In this document: positions 60,422-64,000 of the stretch, one piece after another
Layout of the letters: each line of letters begins with the position of its first letter
How positions within the stretch are numbered: position 1 is the stretch's first letter
Origin: Oscillospiraceae bacterium
Lineage (GTDB): Bacteria; Bacillota; Clostridia; Oscillospirales; CAG-272
Assembly (NCBI GenBank): GCA_015064385.1
Contig: SVSI01000002.1
Location: 191,315 to 255,314 of the forward strand
Length of the DNA: 64,000 nt
Reading direction: 5' to 3'
The notes under the pieces: model-generated
Told to the model about the DNA's origin: nothing
Database searches by the model: none
Seen by the model: the letters and a program-made list of their open reading frames with translations, nothing else
Made by a program: the position numbers and the translations under genes

Positions 60422-62926
60422 ATGAAGAGAAAAATAGTTGCAGTAGTTGAAAATCACTTTGACCAGCTTTGGCGCAGATGCCTTGAAAGAGACTTTGTAT
60501 CCGGCGAAAAGAACTACGTTTCTTACGCAAAGATTGAGCAGTATTATATCGAGGAAAACTTAAAGCTCTGCGAAAAATACCCAGAATACAAATTCCAGAT
60601 AGAGACACCCTGTGCGGTCGAGACCTATCTAAAACGATTTCCCGAAAAGACCGAGCTTATAAAAAAGCTTTACAAAGAGGGACGTCTCAAGACCCCGAAC
60701 ACGGGATATCTCATCGTTGATTCGAATATGCCGTGTGAGGAAACGATAATAAAAAACTATCTCCTAGGAGATAAGTTTTTCGATGAATTCGGCGTCGAGA
60801 CTCCAAAAGCGGCGTGCAGAAGCGACGCGTTCGGAAACAGCGCACAGCTTCCGCAGATACTCAAAAATTTCGGTGCAACCCACGTACGCGAGCTTGCTTA
60901 CGTACCGTACGACGATGACGTATGGGTAGGTCTTGACGGCAGTCCGATATGCGTTAAAAAACACCGTTTTCTTGGCATGGGCGGAGGTTGGAGCAAGCTT
61001 GCTCCCTGCCCCGAATGTAAGGGGTTCGGAGAAAAAAACGGTGAGAAATGCACCTGCTGCGGTGGCAGAGGGGTAGACGAAAAGGACGCTGTATCAAGAT
61101 GGACCAACGTCTATATCAGAGACGACGAGACCGAAAGCGGAACGATAATGGTAGGCGGAGAGGAGCTTCTGCCTCAGGAAAACACCGTCCATCTTATCGA
61201 GAAGATACGCCGAGAAAAGGACGTTGATATTCACCTTGGCTTTGAAGAAGAGCTTCTCGACATATATAAGGACGAGATAGAAAAGATAGAAAAGGGTGAT
61301 TTCGACGGTCTTAAGGTGAGAGAGAGCCGCGAATTCAATCCGAATAATACCGGCTGCTTTACCACGAGAATAAAGACCAAGCAAGCTCTTTCGGAAATAG
61401 AGAACAAGATGCTTGCGTGCGAAACGCTCAAGGCGCTTGAATTTACAAAAGGCAAAGCCGCGGAAAATTACGACGAGGCGTGGAAGAAGGTAGCTCTTTG
61501 TGCCTTCCACGATTCGGTAACGGGTACTATGGTAGATGCGCCCTATTTCGAGCTTCTCGATTGGCATAACGAGCTCCGCGACTTTGCAAACGAGAAATAT
61601 CTCGCAAAAGAGGATAGTGACGGGGCGCTGATCTACAATCCGTCTTCCTTTAAGCGTAGCGGTATATACGAGAGCTCTGACGGACGTCTGGCAATAGTTA
61701 ACGACCTCGCCCCGTACTCCTTCAAAAGGGTAACCTTTGAGAAAAAGGGCGAGATAACGAAAGAAAAACCTCAGATAAAGGAGCTTCCCAAGGAAGCGAT
61801 ACTCACCGATCAAAGCAGCACGTCCGATACACTGTCGTGCGGAGAGCGTTTCTTTATCGAAAACGAGTATTTTGTTATAGAAGCGGACAACAACGGACTT
61901 CGCTCCATCACCGACAAGCGCCACGGCGTGGTGTCAACGATGGGAAAGAGTGGACGTCCTTGCGAATTTATTATCGAAAGTGACGTTGGCTCGCCTTGGG
62001 CAACTCTCGAGCCGCCCGCATATATCTATCCGCTCGGGGAGCGCACGGAGTTCGTCACAAGCGAAAAGGGAGATAGTTTCACAAAGATCTCGTTTTGCAC
62101 CAAAAGTACGATGAGAATGTGTGACGTATGTAATCCGACCGTTATAGATTGGTCGGTGACACTCCTTGACGGGTATGACAAGATAAAATTCGATGCAAAG
62201 GTCAACTGGCGCTCGATAAACAAGCGCCTTAGAGTAAATTTCCCTCTCACAATAAACGGAAAGGATATTTACGGTATTCCGGGCGGTTATCTCGAAAGAG
62301 AGCCGTACGAGCCGTCTTATGCTTGGGCGGGATCTAACGGCGACTGGGTAGCGTACCGATGGGGCGGAGTTGAATGTGAAAACAAAAGCATTGCGCTTTT
62401 CAACAGAGGAACTCCATCGTACAGAATTCTGCCGAGCGAGAGCGGAAAGGACATTTCCATCTCTCTGCTTCGCTCTCCCGCGGTCGCAACCTATCTCCAC
62501 GAGCCGATCTCGTATTCGATGACCGACTGGGATACTATGCGTGACGAGGGTGTTCACTCTCTTTCGTGGGAGCTTGCATGCTACGGCACGTCTTTTGCCG
62601 AAAGTAACGTTATAAAGGATGCAGAAAGCTTCTCGCGCCCCTTCCTTTCGGTAAAAAAGGAAATATCGGGGGAACTCCCTTCGGTAATTTGCGGAAAAGC
62701 AACCGTATCACACTGCAAGGTCGCCGAGGACGGTAGCGGAATTATCGCAAGAGTAACAGAATACAGCGGCAAGGGTGACAGAGTAACAATCTCCGTCCCA
62801 AGCGGTATCAAAGAGGTTTACAAGACGAATATGGCAGAAAAAATCCTTGAAAAGCTTGAGTTTTCCGACACCCTGACGGTTAGTCTCCGCGCATTTGAAA
62901 TAGCAAGTATAAAGCTCGTGTATTAA
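60422..62926 (+). CDS. GH38-type alpha-mannosidase with inserted cysteine knuckle
   Basis: The 834-residue cytoplasmic glycosidase shows catalytic signatures of GH38: ENHFDQLW (10-17, metal-binding His/Asp) and CRSDAFGNSAQLPQIL with nucleophile-position D135. A C-terminal beta domain starts at about 460. Between them, residues 196-217 (CPECKGFGEKNGEKCTCCGGRG) form a DnaJ-like CxxCxGxG zinc knuckle, which is foreign to the mannosidases I know. GAAAGGAGAGG precedes the ATG. It should act on alpha-mannosides taken into the cell. The neighbouring sugar-nucleotide gene fits mannose metabolism, but the specificity is not proven. Confidence 0.85.
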   Translation: MKRKIVAVVENHFDQLWRRCLERDFVSGEKNYVSYAKIEQYYIEENLKLCEKYPEYKFQIETPCAVETYLKRFPEKTELIKKLYKEGRLKTPNTGYLIVDSNMPCEETIIKNYLLGDKFFDEFGVETPKAACRSDAFGNSAQLPQILKNFGATHVRELAYVPYDDDVWVGLDGSPICVKKHRFLGMGGGWSKLAPCPECKGFGEKNGEKCTCCGGRGVDEKDAVSRWTNVYIRDDETESGTIMVGGEELLPQENTVHLIEKIRREKDVDIHLGFEEELLDIYKDEIEKIEKGDFDGLKVRESREFNPNNTGCFTTRIKTKQALSEIENKMLACETLKALEFTKGKAAENYDEAWKKVALCAFHDSVTGTMVDAPYFELLDWHNELRDFANEKYLAKEDSDGALIYNPSSFKRSGIYESSDGRLAIVNDLAPYSFKRVTFEKKGEITKEKPQIKELPKEAILTDQSSTSDTLSCGERFFIENEYFVIEADNNGLRSITDKRHGVVSTMGKSGRPCEFIIESDVGSPWATLEPPAYIYPLGERTEFVTSEKGDSFTKISFCTKSTMRMCDVCNPTVIDWSVTLLDGYDKIKFDAKVNWRSINKRLRVNFPLTINGKDIYGIPGGYLEREPYEPSYAWAGSNGDWVAYRWGGVECENKSIALFNRGTPSYRILPSESGKDISISLLRSPAVATYLHEPISYSMTDWDTMRDEGVHSLSWELACYGTSFAESNVIKDAESFSRPFLSVKKEISGELPSVICGKATVSHCKVAEDGSGIIARVTEYSGKGDRVTISVPSGIKEVYKTNMAEKILEKLEFSDTLTVSLRAFEIASIKLVY

Positions 62927-62932
62927 AAATAA

Positions 62933-62962
62933 AGCAGACCGCAAAATGCGGTCTGTTTTTTA
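62933..62962. terminator. bidirectional terminator between the mannosidase and nucleotidyltransferase genes
   Basis: GCAGACCGCA, loop AAA, TGCGGTCTG, with T on the plus strand and the reverse run on the other. It reaches into the stop codon of the minus-strand gene. Confidence 0.85.
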
Positions 62963-63937
62963 ATTTGTACCGACAGACGAGGCGGCGAGTGCCTCGTTTT
63001 TGTCGTCCGCCATACATACCGATCCGGCAGAGAGCACCTCAGCGGCACCCACCGTACAGCCCGTGCCGACCACCGAGCCGTCGGCAACGCCTGCACCGCT
63101 GCATATATGCGCCCCCGAGCATATAAGCGAGTCTCGAACAACTGCTCCCGCCTCAACGGTAACTCCGTCGAAAATTACGCTTCCGCGAATATCCGCGTCG
63201 GGAGAAATATTGCAGTTTTTTCCTATGATGTTCTCGCCGCGTGAGTAACGCATATTACATTCAAGATACGAGGAGAGCGTACCCATATCACACCAATAAT
63301 CGTCGCTTTTCCACGCTATCATCTTTTTTTCTTTGATAATATTCGGAAAGACGTCAAGGGAAAAATCGATCGGCGTCTCATCGGGCAGAGCGTCCATTAT
63401 CTCGCGAGAAATGATATATATACCTATATTTATAAGCTTCGAATCACATTCGCCCGCCTTCGGCTTTTCGCAAAATCCGACTATTCTTCCCTCTTTGTCG
63501 GTAACGAGTACGCCGAAGCGCGAGGTGTCCTCAACCTCGGTACAGGCAATACTCACGTCTGCGCCCTTTTCGTAGTGAGATTTTATCATATCGCGCAGAT
63601 CACCCTCGAAAACGGCGTCTCCGCTGATAACGAGCAGATCTCCCTCGGCAAGCTTTGACGCGTTCTTGACTCCGCCCGCGCTTCCGAGCGCCTTTTCCTC
63701 GTGAGCGTATTTTACATCAACGTCGTAAACGCTGCTACCGACCTCTTTCTGCATTTTTTCTCCGAGATATCCGGTGCTCACTACCGCCCGTTTTATCCCG
63801 AGACGACTCACCTCTCCGAGTATTTTTACTATATTTGGAATATTATTTATCGGCAGAAGGGGTTTGGGTGTCTTTTCGGTAAGAGGATAAAGACGGCTTC
63901 CCTTTCCGCCCGCCATAATTACTGCACTGAGTTTCAT
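62960..63937 (-). CDS. sugar-phosphate nucleotidyltransferase
   Basis: The 325-residue protein starts with the pyrophosphorylase signature AVIMAGGKGSRLYPLTEKTPKPLLPI, followed by GSAGGVKNAS and ISGDAVFEGD for metal and nucleotide binding. The C-terminal 90 residues form a left-handed beta helix (hexapeptide pattern ISPDADIRGSVIFDGVTVEAG). It resembles mannose-1-phosphate guanylyltransferases or glucose-1-phosphate nucleotidyltransferases; the base and the sugar cannot be decided by eye. GAAAGGA lies ahead of the ATG. Confidence 0.87.
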   Translation of the reverse strand: MKLSAVIMAGGKGSRLYPLTEKTPKPLLPINNIPNIVKILGEVSRLGIKRAVVSTGYLGEKMQKEVGSSVYDVDVKYAHEEKALGSAGGVKNASKLAEGDLLVISGDAVFEGDLRDMIKSHYEKGADVSIACTEVEDTSRFGVLVTDKEGRIVGFCEKPKAGECDSKLINIGIYIISREIMDALPDETPIDFSLDVFPNIIKEKKMIAWKSDDYWCDMGTLSSYLECNMRYSRGENIIGKNCNISPDADIRGSVIFDGVTVEAGAVVRDSLICSGAHICSGAGVADGSVVGTGCTVGAAEVLSAGSVCMADDKNEALAASSVGTN

Positions 63938-63952
63938 AAAGCAGGTCCTTTC

Positions 63953-63977
63953 AAATAAAACTTTGTAAGTTTTATTT
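63953..63977. repeat. perfect 11-base inverted repeat upstream of the nucleotidyltransferase
   Basis: AAATAAAACTT, loop TGT, AAGTTTTATTT, followed on the plus strand by T. It may be the terminator of a gene beyond the window edge; otherwise 63938-64000 shows nothing coding. Confidence 0.5.
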
Positions 63978-64000
63978 TTTCCCGCTTCTTTGTGATTATT

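Noticed and set aside
1..64000. tRNA, rRNA, insertion sequence or CRISPR genes
   Set aside because: None was recognised by eye on either strand; a covariance-model scan would be needed to exclude small RNAs.

Overview
The window looks like chromosome from an uncultured, single-membrane member of the Clostridia (Bacillota). The lines of evidence are a Gram-positive-type PolC, the rpsB-tsf-pyrH-frr-uppS-cdsA-dxr-rseP-ispG-polC gene order, a SCIFF ranthipeptide with its radical SAM maturase, GGAGG-type ribosome binding sites, sigma-A promoters with 17-base spacers, and lipoproteins with Gram-positive lipoboxes. No rRNA, tRNA, CRISPR array, transposase or integrase is visible. The secreted protease, leucine-rich repeats, peptide importer and mannosidase suggest, without proving, an animal-associated, protein- and glycan-degrading life style.

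Layout. Bases 1-800 hold a divergent pair, an XRE-type regulator cut by the window edge and a SLOG/DUF1273-like protein, sharing a control region with a perfect dyad. gdhA (minus) follows. Bases 2.4-17.8 kb carry, on the minus strand, the translation / membrane lipid / isoprenoid / replication cluster. That cluster is interrupted between tsf and pyrH by an oppositely oriented, AT-richer island of three membrane-protein genes flanked by a 230-base direct repeat that carries their promoters. Bases 17.8-23.8 kb (minus) hold pncC, a copper chaperone and copper ATPase, a NERD-like membrane protein, and an acyl carrier protein with an acyl-activating ligase.

Bases 24.0-28.9 kb (plus) hold a membrane protein, an NfeD/SPFH pair, an FAD oxidoreductase followed by a detached 3' fragment of an SPFH gene, and an SGNH esterase. 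Bases 29.0-46.0 kb (minus) appear to be one long transcription unit: a 2414-residue secreted subtilase with BspA-like leucine-rich repeats, a repeat-type lipoprotein, a five-gene oligopeptide ABC importer, a small membrane protein and a KDG kinase. Divergent from it (46.3-51.6 kb, plus) are three lipoproteins, the first with a thioredoxin domain and two sharing a repeat I do not recognise. Facing them is a NapH-like ferredoxin membrane protein fused to a thioredoxin domain. Bases 54-59.4 kb hold an unidentified 556-residue protein, the SCIFF precursor and maturase, a PLP decarboxylase and a VOC protein. Bases 59.4-64 kb hold an AraC regulator, a GH38-type alpha-mannosidase with an inserted DnaJ-like cysteine knuckle, and a sugar nucleotidyltransferase.

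How it fits together (inference): the 29-46 kb unit would cleave proteins outside the cell, import the peptides, and feed amino acids to GdhA. The lipoprotein / NapH-thioredoxin group could move reducing equivalents to extracytoplasmic thiols. The least described parts are the DGYYH-repeat lipoproteins and their redox partner, the membrane island inside the ribosomal/nucleotide cluster, and the SPFH remnant that marks a recombination event. All function calls come from reading motifs by eye; no database search was possible.
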